From positions 1 through 45,060 of the forward strand of contig ML703346.1 of NCBI GenBank assembly GCA_008638415.1: a stretch of 45,060 bases of DNA, in the 5' to 3' direction. Of the stretch, positions 9,783-20,046 are shown in pieces. Position 1 is the stretch's first letter; each line of letters opens with the position of its first letter. The DNA is from Nocardiopsis sinuspersici. GTDB taxonomy: Bacteria; Actinomycetota; Actinomycetes; Streptosporangiales; Streptosporangiaceae. The notes beneath the pieces are model-generated. The model made no database searches, was not told the origin of the DNA, and worked only from the letters and a program-made list of their open reading frames with translations. Both the position numbers and the translations under genes were made by a program.

Positions 9783-9826
9783 ACGACAGGGCCCCCTTCC
9801 CGATGCCGGGGAGGGGGCCCTGTCGT
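9783..9826 (+). terminator. Terminator of rho
   Basis: A 19-bp stem (one G-T pair) with a 6-nt loop begins 26 bp after the rho stop: ACGACAGGGCCCCCT on the left pairs with AGGGGGCCCTGTCGT on the right. No T-run follows, the usual actinobacterial form. Confidence 0.88.
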
Positions 9827-9921
9827 GTCCGGAGCGCGCACGGAACACCGGTGTCCGCACCATCGCTGAGCTCCTTTCGGATCGCGGAAGGGCCTGACCG
9901 GGACACGAAAAAGATCACCGA

Positions 9922-9937
9922 TGTGTTGCGGATCACC
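9922..9937 (+). promoter_or_regulatory. CRP-like site before the lactate permease gene
   Basis: TGTGTTGCGGATCACC fits TGTGA-N6-TCACA at 8 of 10 positions. It lies 75 bp before the permease ATG and about 32 bp before a TAGGGT -10-like box (9969-9974). GATCACC is also repeated at 9913-9919 and 9931-9937. The match alone is weak. Confidence 0.3.
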
Positions 9938-10012
9938 AAGGGGGATGTCCCCGCGGAGGAAAACGATTTAGGGTCACGCCAGCCGAGCCCCCCATGCCAG
10001 GGAGCAGACTGG

Positions 10013-11845
10013 ATGGACAACCTCGCCGTACTCAGCGTCCTCGCGCTCACCCCGATCCTCCTCGTCGGAGTCCTGCTCGTCGGATTCCGCCTTCCGGCCA
10101 TGTACGCGATGCCCATCGGCTACGTCGTCGTGGTCGGCATCGCCGTCGTGTTCTGGCAGACCGACTGGGTCGTCGTCGCGGCCTCCACGGTCCAGGGCCT
10201 GATCCTCGCCCTCGGCCTGCTCTACATCATCTTCGGCGCGCTGCTGCTGCTCTCCACACTGACCAAGAGCGGCGCCATCGCCACCATCCGCTCCACCTTC
10301 ACCGACATCAGCCCCGACCGCCGCGTCCAGGCGATCATCATCGGCTGGCTGTTCGGCAGCTTCATCGAGGGCGCCTCCGGCTTCGGGACCCCCGCCGCCG
10401 TGGTCGCCCCGCTCCTGCTCGCACTGGGTTTCCCCGCCATGGCCGCCGTCATGGTCGGCCTGGTCATCCAGAGCACCCCGGTCAGCTTCGGCGCGGTGGG
10501 CACGCCCATCCTCGTCGGTGTCTCCGGCGGCCTGGAGGGATCACCCGAGGTCGCCGAACGCGCCGCGGCGCTCGGGCTGACCATGCCCGGGTTCGTCAGC
10601 CACATCGGGTTCCAGACCGTCGTGCTCCACGCCGTCTCGGGCACCCTCATCCCGCTGTTCATCTGCTGCATGCTCTGCGGCTTCTACGGCGGCGAGCGCC
10701 GCTTCTCCGACGGCCTCGGCGTATGGAGGTTCGCGCTCTTCGCCGCCTTCGCCATGACCATCCCCTCGATCGCCTACAACTACTTCCTCGGCGTGGAGTT
10801 CACCAGCCTCCTCGGCGGCCTCACCGGGCTGGTCATCGTCGTCCTCGCCGCGCGCCGCGGCTTCCTCATGCCCGAGCGGACGTGGGACTTCCCGCCCCGG
10901 GAGGACTGGCTGGCCCGCTGGAGCGGCAGGATCGCCCCCGGCGACGGGGAGACCGTGCTCACCGACGACCGCCGCGTCGGCTTCCTGAACGCCTGGGCGC
11001 CCTACCTCCTGGTCGCCGCGGTACTGGTGGCCACCCGCACCGTCGTCCCCGTCAAGGACTGGCTGGCCGGCGTCAGCGTCGGGGCCGGCGACATCCTCGG
11101 CACCTCCATAGCCCAGACCGTGGAGCCCCTCTACTCGCCCGGCGCGACCTTCGTCCTGGTCTGCCTGATCACCTACGGCCTGCACCGCATGAGCGTCCGC
11201 CAGATCGCCGACTCCTGGAAGATGGCCGGATCGCAGTTGGCCGGGGCCGCCGTCGCGCTGCTCTTCGCCGTCCCGCTCGTCCGGGTCTTCATCAACACCG
11301 GAGCCGAGTTCGGGGACACCGGCCTGGAGAGCATGCCGCTCACCCTGGCCGTCGGAGCCGCCGAGCTGGGCGGAGGCACCTGGCCGCTCTACGCGCCCTG
11401 GATCGGTGCCCTGGGCGCCTTCGTCGCGGGCTCCAACACCGTGTCCAACCTGATGTTCTCCCTCTTCCAGTTCTCCACGGCCGACCACATCGGGATCCCG
11501 CCGGAGACCGTCGTGGCCACCCAGGCCGTCGGCGGCGCGGCCGGGAACATGATCACCGTGCACAACGTGGTCGCCGCCTCCGCGGTGGTCGGCCTGGTCG
11601 GCAGGGAGGGCGACCTCATCCGGCAGAGCATCCTGCCCATGACCTACTACGTGCTCATGGCCGGTTCGGTCAGTTACGTGTTCGTCTACGGGTTCGGCCC
11701 CAACGCCGGAACCGTGATGCTCGTCCTCGTCCTCGCGGCGCTGGCCGGACTCGTCCTCCTCATGCGCAGGGCCGACGCGGACAAGCCCCCCTCGCGCGGG
11801 TTCCGGAGCGGGGCGGAAGGCGCCGGCGGGAGGGGAGCGGAATAG
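10013..11845 (+). CDS. lctP: L-lactate permease family transporter
   Basis: A 610-residue integral membrane protein of the LctP family, importing lactate (or glycolate) with protons. The sequence is nearly continuous hydrophobic helices, about 13-14. Conserved stretches include [22 protein letters not shown] and [23 protein letters not shown] in the first half, and [15 protein letters not shown] and [26 protein letters not shown] in the second, all LctP hallmarks. ATG 10013 has GGGAG about 8 nt upstream. It stands alone: no lactate dehydrogenase or GntR/LldR regulator is adjacent. Substrate choice between lactate and glycolate cannot be decided from sequence. Confidence 0.92.
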   Translation: MDNLAVLSVLALTPILLVGVLLVGFRLPAMYAMPIGYVVVVGIAVVFWQTDWVVVAASTVQGLILALGLLYIIFGALLLLSTLTKSGAIATIRSTFTDISPDRRVQAIIIGWLFGSFIEGASGFGTPAAVVAPLLLALGFPAMAAVMVGLVIQSTPVSFGAVGTPILVGVSGGLEGSPEVAERAAALGLTMPGFVSHIGFQTVVLHAVSGTLIPLFICCMLCGFYGGERRFSDGLGVWRFALFAAFAMTIPSIAYNYFLGVEFTSLLGGLTGLVIVVLAARRGFLMPERTWDFPPREDWLARWSGRIAPGDGETVLTDDRRVGFLNAWAPYLLVAAVLVATRTVVPVKDWLAGVSVGAGDILGTSIAQTVEPLYSPGATFVLVCLITYGLHRMSVRQIADSWKMAGSQLAGAAVALLFAVPLVRVFINTGAEFGDTGLESMPLTLAVGAAELGGGTWPLYAPWIGALGAFVAGSNTVSNLMFSLFQFSTADHIGIPPETVVATQAVGGAAGNMITVHNVVAASAVVGLVGREGDLIRQSILPMTYYVLMAGSVSYVFVYGFGPNAGTVMLVLVLAALAGLVLLMRRADADKPPSRGFRSGAEGAGGRGAE

Positions 11846-12044
11846 ACACTGGTCCCGGCATCGTTGTGGGTCTGGCAAACTGGGGGTGGAGAGTGGCCCA
11901 CCCCTGCTTCGGCGGGGTCCGCCGCCCCGTTACCTGGATCGCCGCGGCACCGGTTCGCGCATGGCCCACGATGACCGCCCCACCTCCTCGGGTGGCGCGG
12001 CTTGTCATGCGTCCGGCGGCCGCGCCCCTGATGAGGAGACACAC

Positions 12045-12254
12045 ATGAAGGCCGACATCCACCCCGAGTACTTCGTGACCGAGGTGACCTGCACCTGCGG
12101 TGCCAACTTCACCACCCGCAGCACCATTCCCGAGGGCAAGGTCCGCGCCGAGGTGTGCTCCGAGTGCCACCCGTTCTACACCGGCAAGCAGAAGATCATG
12201 GACACCGGTGGCCGGGTCGCCCGCTTCGAGAAGCGCTTCGGCAAGCGCAAGTAG
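12045..12254 (+). CDS. rpmE: 50S ribosomal protein L31, zinc-binding form
   Basis: A 69-residue ribosomal protein. Cys16, Cys18, Cys38 and Cys41 (CTC and CSEC) form the zinc site, so this is the C+ paralogue used in zinc-replete cells; the zinc-free paralogue would be elsewhere and usually Zur-controlled. PFYTGKQ and the basic end [10 protein letters not shown] are typical. GAGGAG at 12033-12038 is well placed before ATG 12045. The 199-bp upstream leader contains GC-rich inverted repeats but no recognised riboswitch. Confidence 0.97.
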   Translation: MKADIHPEYFVTEVTCTCGANFTTRSTIPEGKVRAEVCSECHPFYTGKQKIMDTGGRVARFEKRFGKRK

Positions 12255-12265
12255 CGCTGCCCGCT

Positions 12266-12300
12266 GTCCCGCGGCTCCGGTGCCACCGGCGCCGCGGGAC
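12266..12300 (+). terminator. Terminator between rpmE and prfA
   Basis: GTCCCGCGGC (12266-12275) pairs with GCCGCGGGAC (12291-12300), extended inside by CCGGT/ACCGG after one mismatch, with a 3-nt loop. Placed 12 bp after the rpmE stop; prfA begins 62 bp later. Confidence 0.75.
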
Positions 12301-12362
12301 CAGGTAGGCCCCGAGGGGGACGCACAGGCGAGGCAAGCACAACAAGACGGGGACGGGCGAAA

Positions 12363-13430
12363 GTGAAGCTGGACGACCTTCTGGGGGAGTACTACGAGCT
12401 GGAACAGCAGCTCGCCGACCCCGAGGTGCACGCCGACCAGGGCAGGGCGCGCACGCTGGGCAAGCGCTACGCACAGCTCACCCCCATCATCGAGGCCTAC
12501 CGCGCGCTCAAGGAGGTCGAGAGCGACATCGACGCCGCGCGCGAACTCTCCGTCGAGGACTCCTCCTTCGCGGAGGAGGCCGACCGCCTGACCGAGGAGG
12601 CCGAGGCCCTCACCGAGCGCCTGCGCGTCCTCCTCGTCCCGCGCGACCCCGCCGACGACAAGAACCTCATCATGGAGGTCAAGGCGGGCGAGGGCGGTGA
12701 GGAGTCCGCCCTGTTCGCCGGGGACCTGGTCCGCATGTACCTGCGCTACGCCGAGCGCCAGGGGTGGAAGACCGAGGTCATCGACGCCACCTACTCCGAC
12801 CTGGGCGGGTACAAGGACATCACGATCGCCTTCAAGAACAGGGGCACCCCCGAGCCCGGTTCGGGCGTGTGGCCCATGCTCAAGTTCGAGGGCGGCGTGC
12901 ACCGCGTCCAGCGCGTCCCGGTCACCGAGTCCCAGGGCCGCATCCACACCTCCGCCGCGGGTGTGCTGGTCGTGCCCGAGGCCGAGGACATCGAGGTCGA
13001 CATCCACGAGAAGGACCTGCGGATCGACGTCTACCGCTCCTCCGGGCCCGGCGGCCAGAGCGTCAACACCACCGACTCGGCGGTGCGCATCACCCACCTG
13101 CCCACCGGCATCGTCGCCTCCTGCCAGAACGAGAAGAGCCAGCTCCAGAACAAGGAGCAGGCCATGCGCATCCTGCGCGCCCGCATCTACGCCGAGGCCC
13201 AGGCCAGCGCGGACGCCGACGCCGCCGCCGAGCGCAAGAGCCAGGTGCGCACCGTGGACCGCTCCGAACGGGTCCGCACCTACAATTTCCCGGAGAACCG
13301 GATCTCCGACCACCGCGTCGGCTACAAGGCCTACAACCTCGACCAGGTCCTCAACGGGGAGCTCGACGGGGTCATCAAGGCGCTCGTGGACGCGGACACC
13401 AAGGAAAGGCTCGAAGCCGCTCAGTCATGA
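12363..13430 (+). CDS. prfA: Peptide chain release factor 1
   Basis: Recognises UAA and UAG in the ribosomal A site and triggers peptide release. The 355-residue product shows the RF1 codon-reading tripeptide P-V-T (186-188, in RVPVTES) and the GGQ motif (230-232, in [10 protein letters not shown]) whose Gln is methylated. The first 100 residues are the helical domain 1. Start GTG 12363 has only a weak ribosome site. The stop overlaps the next gene as ATGA, coupling the factor to its own methyltransferase, PrmC. Confidence 0.97.
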   Translation: MKLDDLLGEYYELEQQLADPEVHADQGRARTLGKRYAQLTPIIEAYRALKEVESDIDAARELSVEDSSFAEEADRLTEEAEALTERLRVLLVPRDPADDKNLIMEVKAGEGGEESALFAGDLVRMYLRYAERQGWKTEVIDATYSDLGGYKDITIAFKNRGTPEPGSGVWPMLKFEGGVHRVQRVPVTESQGRIHTSAAGVLVVPEAEDIEVDIHEKDLRIDVYRSSGPGGQSVNTTDSAVRITHLPTGIVASCQNEKSQLQNKEQAMRILRARIYAEAQASADADAAAERKSQVRTVDRSERVRTYNFPENRISDHRVGYKAYNLDQVLNGELDGVIKALVDADTKERLEAAQS

Positions 13431-14290
13431 ACTTCCTGCTCGACGAGGTCGCCCGCGCGACGCTGAGGCTCGCGGAGGCGGGTGTGGCCTCACCTCGCAC
13501 CGACGCCGAGGAGCTCGCGGCGTTCGTGCACGGTGTCCGTCGAGGAGAGCTGCACGCGGTCGCCGACGCCGACTTCGACGCGCGGTACTGGGAGTACGTG
13601 GCCCGCCGCGAGGCCCGCGAGCCCCTGCAGCACATCACCGGCCGCGCCTACTTCCGCTACCTCGAACTCCAGGTCGGGCCCGGGGTGTTCGTGCCCCGGC
13701 CCGAGACCGAGATCATGGTCGACTGGGCGATCGAGACCCTGCGTGCCATGGACGTGGCCGACCCCCTGGTGGTCGACCTCGGCGCGGGATCGGGCGCCAT
13801 CGCCATCTCCATCGCCCAGGAGGTGCCGCGCTCGCGTGTGCACACGGTGGAGATCGATCCCCTCGCCCTGGAGTGGGCGCGCCGCAACATCGGTGCCAGC
13901 GGCCACGCCGACCGGGTCACCGCCCACCACGCCGACATGCGCACCGCCCTGCCCGAGCTCGACGGCCGCGTCGACCTGCTCATCAGCAACCCGCCCTACG
14001 TCCCCACGGGCGAGGCCGCGGTCATCCCGCCCGAGGTGCGCGACTACGACCCCGCCCCCGCGCTGTGGTCGGGCGAGGACGGCCTCGACATGATCCGCGA
14101 CCTGGAGGCGGTCGGCCGCAGGCTGCTGCGTCCCGGCGGCGTGATGGCCGTCGAGCACCACGACGGCCAGGGCATCGACATCCCCTGGCTGTTCCCCGAG
14201 GACAAGGGCTGGCGTGACGTGCTCAACCGCAAGGACATGGCACGGCGCGACCGCTTCGTGGTCATGCGCCGCGTCGACGAGGACGGCTGA
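13427..14290 (+). CDS. prmC: Release factor glutamine N5-methyltransferase
   Basis: Methylates the Gln of the GGQ motif in release factors using S-adenosylmethionine. In the 287-residue product, residues 1-80 form the helical substrate-binding domain. The SAM motif [11 protein letters not shown] is at 117-127, the adenine-binding acid is in VEIDPLAL (141-148), and the catalytic NPPY is at 188-191. ATG 13427 overlaps the prfA stop by 4 nt. The C-terminal half has [13 protein letters not shown], typical of the family. There is an 85-bp gap to the next gene. Confidence 0.96.
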   Translation: MNFLLDEVARATLRLAEAGVASPRTDAEELAAFVHGVRRGELHAVADADFDARYWEYVARREAREPLQHITGRAYFRYLELQVGPGVFVPRPETEIMVDWAIETLRAMDVADPLVVDLGAGSGAIAISIAQEVPRSRVHTVEIDPLALEWARRNIGASGHADRVTAHHADMRTALPELDGRVDLLISNPPYVPTGEAAVIPPEVRDYDPAPALWSGEDGLDMIRDLEAVGRRLLRPGGVMAVEHHDGQGIDIPWLFPEDKGWRDVLNRKDMARRDRFVVMRRVDEDG

Positions 14291-14375
14291 CCGTGTCCGC
14301 ATCCGCCCCTGTATCCCCGTATCCTTGCCCGGCCGCGAAGCCGGCCGGTCCCTTTCGAGAATGAGGTGAACGCAG

Positions 14376-15182
14376 GTGAGCCGCATCTACGACTGCGCGG
14401 ACGAGACCGCCCGCAAGGACGGTCTCGCCGACGCCGCGTCCGCGGTGCGCCGAGGCGACCTTGTGGTGCTTCCCACGGACACCGTGTACGGCATCGGCAC
14501 CGACGCCTTCAGCCCGACCGCGGTGTCCCGGCTGCTCGCCACCAAGGGCCGGGGGCGTGAGATGCCCCCGCCGGTCCTGGTCGGTTCCATGCGCGCCGCC
14601 ACCGCCCTCGTCGACGACCTGGGCAACCACGGCCGCGACCTCATGGAGGAGTTCTGGCCCGGTCCGCTCACCCTGGTGTGCAGCGCCACCCCGAGCCTGT
14701 CCTGGGACCTGGGCGACACCAAGGGCACCGTGGGCGTGCGCATGCCGATGGACCCGATCGCCCTGGAACTGCTCAAGGAGGTCGGGCCGATGGCGGTGAG
14801 CAGCGCCAACAAGTCCGGCCGGCCCTCCGCCACCCGCGTGGAGGAGGCCATCGAGCAGCTCGGCGACGAGGACGTGGCGGTCTACCTGGACGGTGGTGAG
14901 ACCGAGGTCCGGGTCTCCTCCACCATCGTCGACCTCACCTACGCGGTCCCGCGCGTGCTGCGGGCGGGCGCCATCTCCATCGAGCAGCTGCGCTCGGTGT
15001 GCGGCACCGTCATCGGCGAGCTGCGCAGGGGACGTACCGGTACGGCGAAGGCCGACACGGACGGGGAGGCCCAGCAGGCCGAACAGGCGCAGGCCCCACG
15101 GGACGACGCCCCGCCGGAGGGCGGGGACGGCGCACAGGAGACTCCCAAGGCGGGGCGGGCCCCCGAAGGCGACGAGAGCTAG
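14376..15182 (+). CDS. L-threonylcarbamoyladenylate synthase (Sua5/YciO/YrdC family)
   Basis: Makes threonylcarbamoyl-AMP from threonine, bicarbonate and ATP for tRNA t6A37 formation. The YrdC domain spans about residues 10-205 of 268: VVLPTDTVYGIGTDAF, then the LLATKGRGREMPPPVLV segment, and MAVSSANKSGRPSAT, which contains the SxN motif. After about residue 215 a Glu/Ala/Arg tail looks disordered. It is not the long Sua5 domain, so the protein is nearer TsaC in layout. GAGGTGA (14363-14369) precedes GTG 14376. The gene next to prmC and before the lipid-carrier transferase is a stable actinobacterial arrangement. Confidence 0.92.
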   Translation: MSRIYDCADETARKDGLADAASAVRRGDLVVLPTDTVYGIGTDAFSPTAVSRLLATKGRGREMPPPVLVGSMRAATALVDDLGNHGRDLMEEFWPGPLTLVCSATPSLSWDLGDTKGTVGVRMPMDPIALELLKEVGPMAVSSANKSGRPSATRVEEAIEQLGDEDVAVYLDGGETEVRVSSTIVDLTYAVPRVLRAGAISIEQLRSVCGTVIGELRRGRTGTAKADTDGEAQQAEQAQAPRDDAPPEGGDGAQETPKAGRAPEGDES

Positions 15183-15194
15183 AGGGGCCAGGAC

Positions 15195-16358
15195 GTGCGG
15201 GAGTACGCGCTCACCTTCGTCATCGCCGCCGCGGTGACCTACCTGCTCGTTCCGCTGGTGCGCCGGTTCGCCATCGCCTTCGGCGCGACCCCGGCGGTGC
15301 GCGACCGCGACGTGCACAAAGAACCCATCCCGCGTCTGGGAGGGCTCGCCATCTACGGCGGATTCGCCGCCGCCCTGCTGATCTCGGCCCAGCTCCCGCA
15401 CCTGCAGAACGTCTTCGTCGCCGACACCTGGATGGGACTGCTGCTGGCGGGCGGGCTGATCACGGTCATCGGCGTCATCGACGACCGCTGGGGGATGGAC
15501 GCGCTGAGCAAGCTCGCCGGGCAGACCGCCGCCGCGGGCATCCTCGTCTGGCAGGGCGTGCAGCTTCTGTGGCTGCCGCTGCCCGGCACGCAGCTCTCAC
15601 TGGGACCGTGGCTGGGCGCGATGATCTCCATCCTGCTCATCGTGGTGACCATCAACGCGGTCAACTTCGCCGACGGGCTCGACGGGCTGGCGGCGGGCAT
15701 CGTCGGCATCTCCGCCTTCGCGTTCTTCGCCTACTACTACGTGGTCGCGGTGGAGCAGGGCTTCGTGCGCCAGTCCTACCCGGCGATGATCGCGATCATC
15801 CTGGCCGGCACCTGCGTCGGATTCCTCTTCCACAACTTCCACCCGGCCAGGGTGTTCATGGGCGACACCGGGGCGATGCTGCTGGGACTGCTGCTGACCT
15901 CGATCACCATCACGGTGACCGGCCAGTTCGACGCCAACACCGCGCGTGAGGAACTCAACTCCGGCCTGGTGGTGTTCCTGCCGGTCGCGCTTCCGCTGCT
16001 GGTGATCGCCCTGCCGCTGGCGGACCTGGTGCTCGCCGTGCTGCGCCGCACGCTCGCGGGCAAGTCCCCGTTCGCCCCGGACCGCGGCCACATCCACCAC
16101 CGCCTGCTGGACATGGGCCACAGCCACATGAGGGCGGTGCTGCTGATGTACCTGTGGGCGGGCATCGTGTCCTTCGCCGCGGTGGCGCTGTCGGTGTTCG
16201 ACTCCCCGGTGATCGTGCTGACGGTGACCGCCCTGGTGGCCACGTGCGCCGTCGGCCTCATCGCGCTGCCCCGGCTGCGCAGGCGCGGACTGCTGGTCCG
16301 CGGGCGCAAGGAAGGCGTTAAGACGGGCTCGGACGGCGACGCGCGGTCCGACGCGTGA
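15195..16358 (+). CDS. Undecaprenyl-phosphate sugar-1-phosphate transferase (WecA/TagO/MraY family)
   Basis: Transfers a sugar-1-phosphate, most likely GlcNAc-1-P, from a UDP-sugar to undecaprenyl phosphate at the cytoplasmic membrane, starting wall-polymer synthesis. The 387-residue protein has about 11 membrane segments. Motifs: HKEPIPRLGG (41-50), the Mg-binding DD at 96-97 (VIDDRWG), NFADGLDG (157-164), GDTG (223-226) and the HIHHRL histidines (299-304), which favour the WecA/TagO branch over MraY. It starts 12 bp after the preceding stop and is probably cotranscribed. The exact sugar is not determinable here. Confidence 0.93.
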   Translation: MREYALTFVIAAAVTYLLVPLVRRFAIAFGATPAVRDRDVHKEPIPRLGGLAIYGGFAAALLISAQLPHLQNVFVADTWMGLLLAGGLITVIGVIDDRWGMDALSKLAGQTAAAGILVWQGVQLLWLPLPGTQLSLGPWLGAMISILLIVVTINAVNFADGLDGLAAGIVGISAFAFFAYYYVVAVEQGFVRQSYPAMIAIILAGTCVGFLFHNFHPARVFMGDTGAMLLGLLLTSITITVTGQFDANTAREELNSGLVVFLPVALPLLVIALPLADLVLAVLRRTLAGKSPFAPDRGHIHHRLLDMGHSHMRAVLLMYLWAGIVSFAAVALSVFDSPVIVLTVTALVATCAVGLIALPRLRRRGLLVRGRKEGVKTGSDGDARSDA

Positions 16359-16487
16359 GCGGGGGCCGCGCAGGCGACCGGGAGACCGGGAAAAGATGTC
16401 GCTGACCTGTGGATACCATGGTCGGAGCGGATGTGGCGAAGGCGACACAAGACCTGAAAAGGGCCTGGAGCGGGCACTTTGCGGCCC

Positions 16488-16505
16488 GTTAAGGTCGCGT
16501 TAAGG
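16488..16505 (+). promoter_or_regulatory. 7-4-7 direct repeat upstream of the atp genes
   Basis: GTTAAGG occurs at 16488-16494 and again at 16499-16505, an 11-bp period with a 4-bp spacer. This geometry is typical of sites bound by tandem dimers of OmpR/PhoB-family regulators such as PhoP. It overlaps the -35 position if GATTCA (16514-16519) is the -10 box. The binding protein is inferred, not shown. Confidence 0.4.
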
Positions 16506-16532
16506 AACCCCAGGATTCAGCACCAAAAACCT

Positions 16533-16548
16533 TGTGATAGCTTTCACG
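16533..16548 (+). promoter_or_regulatory. CRP/GlxR-like operator upstream of the atp genes
   Basis: TGTGATAGCTTTCACG matches TGTGA-N6-TCACA at 9 of 10 conserved positions. It sits 35 bp before the first start codon of the ATP synthase gene set. cAMP-receptor-type regulators (CRP, GlxR) of actinobacteria use this consensus and control respiratory genes. The regulator gene is not in the window. Confidence 0.5.
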
Positions 16549-16583
16549 AGCAGGCAACCACTGAACCCCACGGAGCTTCGTTG

Positions 16584-17024
16584 ATGCAGGAACACGACGC
16601 CCGGACTCTCCGCGGCGCCGCGCTTCCGACGGCTGTCGTCGGCGTGGTCGCGTTGATCGCAGGCTTCGCCATCTCCGGTACCCAGGGACTCTACGGCGCG
16701 CTTTTCGGCACGCTTCTGGTCATCGGCGCCTTCGCCGTCTCGGCCTTCGTCATCTCCTGGACCGGCGGCCGGCGTCCCGAGCTCCTCCTCCCGGTGGCCT
16801 TCCTCGTCTACACCACGAAGTTCGCGATTCTCATGGTCGCCCTGATGTTCTTCCGGGACACGACGGCCCTGGACAAGGACGTCTTCGGATGGACGGCGCT
16901 CGCCTGTGTGCTCGTCTGGCTGGCCGCCCATGCGGTGGCCGTCAAGAGGAGCAGGCAGCCGACCATCGTCCCCGCGGACGAAGAGGGCGAGAAAACGGCC
17001 GAGGACAGTGAGGCGCACCGGTGA
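16584..17024 (+). CDS. AtpI-like membrane protein at head of ATP synthase operon
   Basis: A 146-residue protein with four predicted membrane helices (about 17-35, 39-60, 72-94 and 106-122) and a charged, hydrophilic C-terminal tail. Size, topology and position suggest the ATP synthase protein I family, proposed to help c-ring assembly; sequence similarity in this family is low, so the call rests mainly on context. ATG 16584 has CGGAG at 16571-16575 with an 8-nt gap; the frame is open 105 bp further upstream but without a ribosome site. The AtpZ-like gene follows 60 bp later. Confidence 0.75.
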   Translation: MQEHDARTLRGAALPTAVVGVVALIAGFAISGTQGLYGALFGTLLVIGAFAVSAFVISWTGGRRPELLLPVAFLVYTTKFAILMVALMFFRDTTALDKDVFGWTALACVLVWLAAHAVAVKRSRQPTIVPADEEGEKTAEDSEAHR

Positions 17025-17084
17025 GCCCGCGCGTACGGGCCGGTGTGCCGAGCCTGGTCACCTACTGCTATCTTCCGGAGCGAG

Positions 17085-17306
17085 ATGAACGGTCAACGGA
17101 GTGCGAAGAGCGACTCTCAGGAGTCGCCCAACGCCAACGCGGCCACACTCCTCTCGTATCTGCTGGGAGGCCTCGCCTTCTGGGGCGGCGTCGGCTGGGT
17201 CGCGGACTGGGCGCTGGGATTCTCCGGCCTCTTCCTGCCCATCGGGCTCGGCGTGGGCCTGGTCGGCTCGATCTACCTCATCTACATCCAGCACGTCCGG
17301 TCCTGA
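17085..17306 (+). CDS. AtpZ/AtpI-like small membrane protein
   Basis: A 73-residue protein with a polar, Asn/Ser-rich first 18 residues followed by two membrane helices (LLSYLLGGLAFWGGVGWVAD and FLPIGLGVGLVGSIYLIYI). The G-x-x-x-G-W-x-x-D pattern at the end of helix 1 is typical of AtpZ (F0F1 ATPase subunit of gene 1 type). GGAG at 17077-17080 lies close before ATG 17085. It lies 93 bp before atpB. It probably assists ATP synthase assembly or ion supply; the family's role is debated. Confidence 0.8.
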   Translation: MNGQRSAKSDSQESPNANAATLLSYLLGGLAFWGGVGWVADWALGFSGLFLPIGLGVGLVGSIYLIYIQHVRS

Positions 17307-17399
17307 CCGAACACTCGGATGCGTCCTCCCGCGCTGAGGGTGGAGCCGCACCGACCACAACACCAAGGATTATGTTGCGTCACGACGAAAGGGATCGCC

Positions 17400-18254
17400 G
17401 TGGGTGCTGACGTGAACGTCGTCGCGGCGTCCGAATCAGGCTGCCACATCTTCGGCCACGGCTGCGGTTTCGAAGCCCCGGGCGTGGGCCTCTTCTCTCC
17501 GACGCCGTGGCTCGATTTCGGGCTTCCCGGTGCCGCGGGAGTGAACAAGTACTACCTGGTCGCGGCGGTCGCACTGATCATCGCCGCCGCCTTCTGGTAC
17601 TTCACCACGCGCAGGGCCAAGGTCGTCCCCGGCCGAGGCCAGAGCATGGCCGAGATGCTGGTCGGCTTCCTGCGCGACCAGGTGACCCGGACCACCATGG
17701 GCAAGGAGGGGGACAGGTTCCTCCCCCTGATCGTGACCCTGTTCCTGTTCATCTTCTGTATGAACATCATGGGTCTGATCCCCGGCCTCCAACTGCCGGT
17801 GACCACCAGCCTGGCCTTCCCCGCGGTCCTGGCCCTCTTCGTCTTCCTGCTGTGGAACATCGTCGGCATCCGCCGCCACGGCTTCGGCGGCCACATCAAG
17901 GCCCGGCTGGTGCCCGGCGGCGTCCCCGCCTGGATCCTGCCCATCGTCGTGCCGATCGAGGCGTTGTCGAACTTCGTCATCCGGCCGGCCACGCACATGA
18001 TCCGTCTGTTCGCGACCATGTTCGCCGGGCACCTGCTGCTCGCACTGTTCGCGGCCGCCGGCTTCTACATGTTCAACCCCCTGTCCCAGATGGGGGCGCT
18101 CTACGGCGCCCTCTCGGTGGGGTACTCCGCCATCGCGCTGGTCGGCTTCCTGGTCTTCACGGCCTTCGAGCTGTTCATCATGGCGGTCCAGGCCTACGTG
18201 TTCGTCCTTTTGACCTCCATCTACCTCGGTGAGGCCATCGAGGGAGCGCACTAG
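17400..18254 (+). CDS. atpB: F0F1 ATP synthase subunit a
   Basis: The membrane stator subunit that forms the two proton half-channels beside the c-ring. In the 284-residue product, Arg202 in HMIRLFATMFAGHLL is the essential arginine facing the c-ring carboxylate. The other channel helices, including FTAFELFIMAVQAYVFVLL, are near the C-terminus. The GTG at 17400 follows GGGA at 17391-17394 and gives the expected length; another in-frame GTG at 17412 is possible. There is a Cys/His-containing N-terminal stretch before the first helix. It is first of the eight structural genes in the order a-c-b-delta-alpha-gamma-beta-epsilon. Confidence 0.96.
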   Translation: MGADVNVVAASESGCHIFGHGCGFEAPGVGLFSPTPWLDFGLPGAAGVNKYYLVAAVALIIAAAFWYFTTRRAKVVPGRGQSMAEMLVGFLRDQVTRTTMGKEGDRFLPLIVTLFLFIFCMNIMGLIPGLQLPVTTSLAFPAVLALFVFLLWNIVGIRRHGFGGHIKARLVPGGVPAWILPIVVPIEALSNFVIRPATHMIRLFATMFAGHLLLALFAAAGFYMFNPLSQMGALYGALSVGYSAIALVGFLVFTAFELFIMAVQAYVFVLLTSIYLGEAIEGAH

Positions 18255-19156
<902 letters not shown>

Positions 19157-19157
<1 letters not shown>

Positions 19158-19981
19158 TGCGTGGTGTAAGCCGCACGTCGTTGACCGAGGTGACCCGGCG
19201 CCTGGACGAGAACGTCCTGGCGTCGGCGAGCACCGCGCAGAGCGGCGCCTCCCTGGGCAAGGAGCTCTTCGAGGTCGTCGCCCTCCTCGGGAGCGAGCAC
19301 TCGCTGCGCCGGTGGCTCGCCGACCAGTCGAACCCGGCCGAGGCCAAGTCCACGCTGGTCGGAGAGCTTCTGGAGACCAGGGTTTCTCCGTCCACCGTCA
19401 TGGTGGCCAGTGACGCGGTCTCGGCCAAGTGGTCGAGCGCGCGTGACCTCATGGACGCGCTGGAGCGGATGGCGGTCTACGCGACCGTCGCCCCCCTCCA
19501 GAACGCCTCGGCGCTCGGCGAGCTGGAGGACGAGCTGTTCCGCTTCCAGCGGATCGTCGCCTCCCAGCCCGACCTGCGCGAGGCCCTCACCCGTGACGGA
19601 GCGGCCCCCGAGCTCCGGCTCTCCCTCGTGGAGAACCTGCTCTCGGACAAGGTGAACCCCGCGACGCTGACCCTGGTCAGTGAAGCGGTCGCCCGTCCCC
19701 GGGGCCGTACCCTGGAACAGGCGCTGGAGAACTTCGGACAGATCGTCGCCGAGCGCGCCAAGCGCTACGTCGCCGTCGTCCGCAGCGCCGTCGCCCTGAG
19801 CGAGAACCAGCAGTCCCGGCTCGGAGCCGCGCTCTCGCGCGCCTACGGCCGCGACATCCACCTGAACATCGAGGTCGCCCCCGAAACCGTGGGTGGCATG
19901 TCCATCCAGGTGGGTGACGAGGTCATCGACGGGACCATCGCCGGGCGTATCGCCGAGGTCCAGCGCCGTCTGGCCGGCTGA
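19157..19981 (+). CDS. atpH: F0F1 ATP synthase subunit delta
   Basis: Links the top of F1 to the b stalk. The product is 274 residues, about 100 longer than the E. coli subunit; extended delta subunits are usual in actinobacteria. The C-terminal part has the family pattern [21 protein letters not shown] and the ending [24 protein letters not shown] 19157 overlaps the atpF stop; a TTG one codon earlier is less likely. There is a 65-bp gap to atpA. Confidence 0.95.
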
Positions 19982-20046
19982 AAGAACGCAAGGCAAGCAC
20001 GCACGGCGCCAGCCCGGCGCCATTTGAGAGCAAGGACAACGTAGAG

